DNA of 7,470 bases from Actinomycetota bacterium (GTDB lineage: Bacteria; Actinomycetota; Actinomycetes; Nanopelagicales; Nanopelagicaceae), in the NCBI GenBank assembly GCA_010032085.1, contig RGYL01000033.1, forward strand, positions 1 through 7,470, written 5' to 3'. Both the position numbers and the translations under genes were made by a program. The notes under the pieces are model-generated. The model was not told the DNA's origin, made no database searches, and was given only the letters and a program-made list of their open reading frames with translations. Shown here piece by piece: positions 6,706 through 7,470 of this stretch; the stretch's first letter is position 1, and the number at the start of each line of letters is the position of its first letter.

Positions 6706-7470
6706 GTGCAAGATATTTCGGATTGGCAAGGCAAGTTCTGTGTTGTAACTGGCGTGGCCTCGGGAATTGGTGCCGCAACTGCAGATTTGCTCACTTCTAA
6801 GGGCGCCAGAGTTTTAGGCTTAGACAAGATCAGCGAGGATGATTATCGCTCGCGTAGTACCTCAAATGCAGAAGTTACCTATCAAAGTTGTGATTTGGAA
6901 TCTCCGTTAGAAATTGAACAAGCTTTTCTCAATATCGCGGGTGAAAAACTTTCTGCACTCTTTAATGTGGCCGCCATGCCTACCCATGGTCTTGAAATCA
7001 GAGAGCTCTCTGTTGAGCAATGGGACCAAGTGCTATCTGTTAATTTGAGGTCTGTATTCCTCACCATTAAGCATGCAATCCCTCTTTTTGAAGCCAACGG
7101 CGGTGGAAGCGTTCTGAATGTTTCTTCTGTTCACGCCTTCGCGAGTATGAAAAATCACGCCGCTTATGCTGCATCAAAAGGTGGCCTGAATTCTTTAACT
7201 TCACAACTTGCACTTGAACTCAATCCGCTAAGAATTCGCGTGGTGGCTGTTGCACCTGGTTCCATAAATACACCTATGACCACAAAAAATCTCGCAAACG
7301 ATCGCGAATTATTAGAAAAACTGGGCTTTCCGACAGATGGGAAGAGTATCGGTCATGTAGGAAAACCTGAGGAGATTGCCGAAATTCTAGTTTGGATTGC
7401 CTCTTCGCGCGCTTCATTTATCAATGGAACTACGATTGTTGCTGACGCTGGACTTCTTTCAAGGCTCACT
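6706..7470 (+). CDS. Short-chain dehydrogenase/reductase (SDR), 3' end just outside the window
   Basis: This is a cytoplasmic NAD(P)-dependent oxidoreductase of the classical SDR family. The 255 codons seen are open to the window edge and already reach the usual C-terminal block (INGTTIVADAGLLSRL), so only a few codons and the stop are probably missing. It has the Rossmann motif TGVASGIG (15-22), Asp40 at the end of the second strand (favouring NAD over NADP), Asp63 in SCDLES, and NVAA (87-90) where most members have NNAG. The catalytic set is Asn113, Ser141, Tyr154 and Lys158 (YAASK). The start is GTG at 6706, with AGGGAG seven bases upstream. It is transcribed away from the sugar-transport genes across a 76-base gap, so a role as sugar or sugar-acid dehydrogenase is plausible. 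SDR sequence alone does not fix the substrate. Confidence 0.92.
   Translation, partial: MQDISDWQGKFCVVTGVASGIGAATADLLTSKGARVLGLDKISEDDYRSRSTSNAEVTYQSCDLESPLEIEQAFLNIAGEKLSALFNVAAMPTHGLEIRELSVEQWDQVLSVNLRSVFLTIKHAIPLFEANGGGSVLNVSSVHAFASMKNHAAYAASKGGLNSLTSQLALELNPLRIRVVAVAPGSINTPMTTKNLANDRELLEKLGFPTDGKSIGHVGKPEEIAEILVWIASSRASFINGTTIVADAGLLSRLT

Overview
The window holds most of a sugar-uptake locus, probably from a bacterium of moderate GC content (mid-40s percent by eye). Every gene has a GTG or TTG start behind a purine-rich Shine-Dalgarno sequence. This, with the protein types, would suit a low-GC free-living actinobacterium such as the freshwater acI/Nanopelagicales kind. That placement is an inference from style; no marker gene is present.

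Five genes run leftward on the minus strand. In transcription order they are a galactose-mutarotase-like aldose 1-epimerase (5691-6629), a single RbsC-type sugar permease (4455 to about 5516), a secreted RbsB-type sugar-binding protein (3391-4371), a double-domain RbsA/MglA-type ATPase (1781-3304), and the N-terminal two thirds of pyruvate, phosphate dikinase (1-1740, running off the left edge). A short-chain dehydrogenase (6706-7470) is transcribed to the right from the 76-base divergent gap and reaches the right edge just before its expected stop.

The three transporter genes make a complete importer of the ribose/galactose/xylose (CUT2) family: one binding protein, one permease that would act as a homodimer, and one ATPase with two nucleotide-binding halves. 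The epimerase would interconvert sugar anomers, and the dehydrogenase could oxidise the sugar or a derivative. PPDK, only 40 bases behind the ATPase, interconverts pyruvate and phosphoenolpyruvate. A possible reading is import followed by oxidative, pyruvate-yielding catabolism, with PPDK returning pyruvate to PEP. The sugar cannot be named from the sequence, and no aldolase, dehydratase or sugar kinase lies in the window.

The non-coding signals worth noting are a strong stem-loop between the binding-protein and ATPase genes, a triple 7-bp GTTWACG-type repeat placed like an operator in front of the permease, and a candidate promoter for the dehydrogenase. The main sequence oddity is at the left edge. 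PPDK matches its family down to residue 561, but none of the three minus-strand frames then shows the expected GIGLCRTEH block, which suggests a frameshift, rearrangement or assembly junction near base 58. I see no tRNA, rRNA, CRISPR array or insertion sequence.
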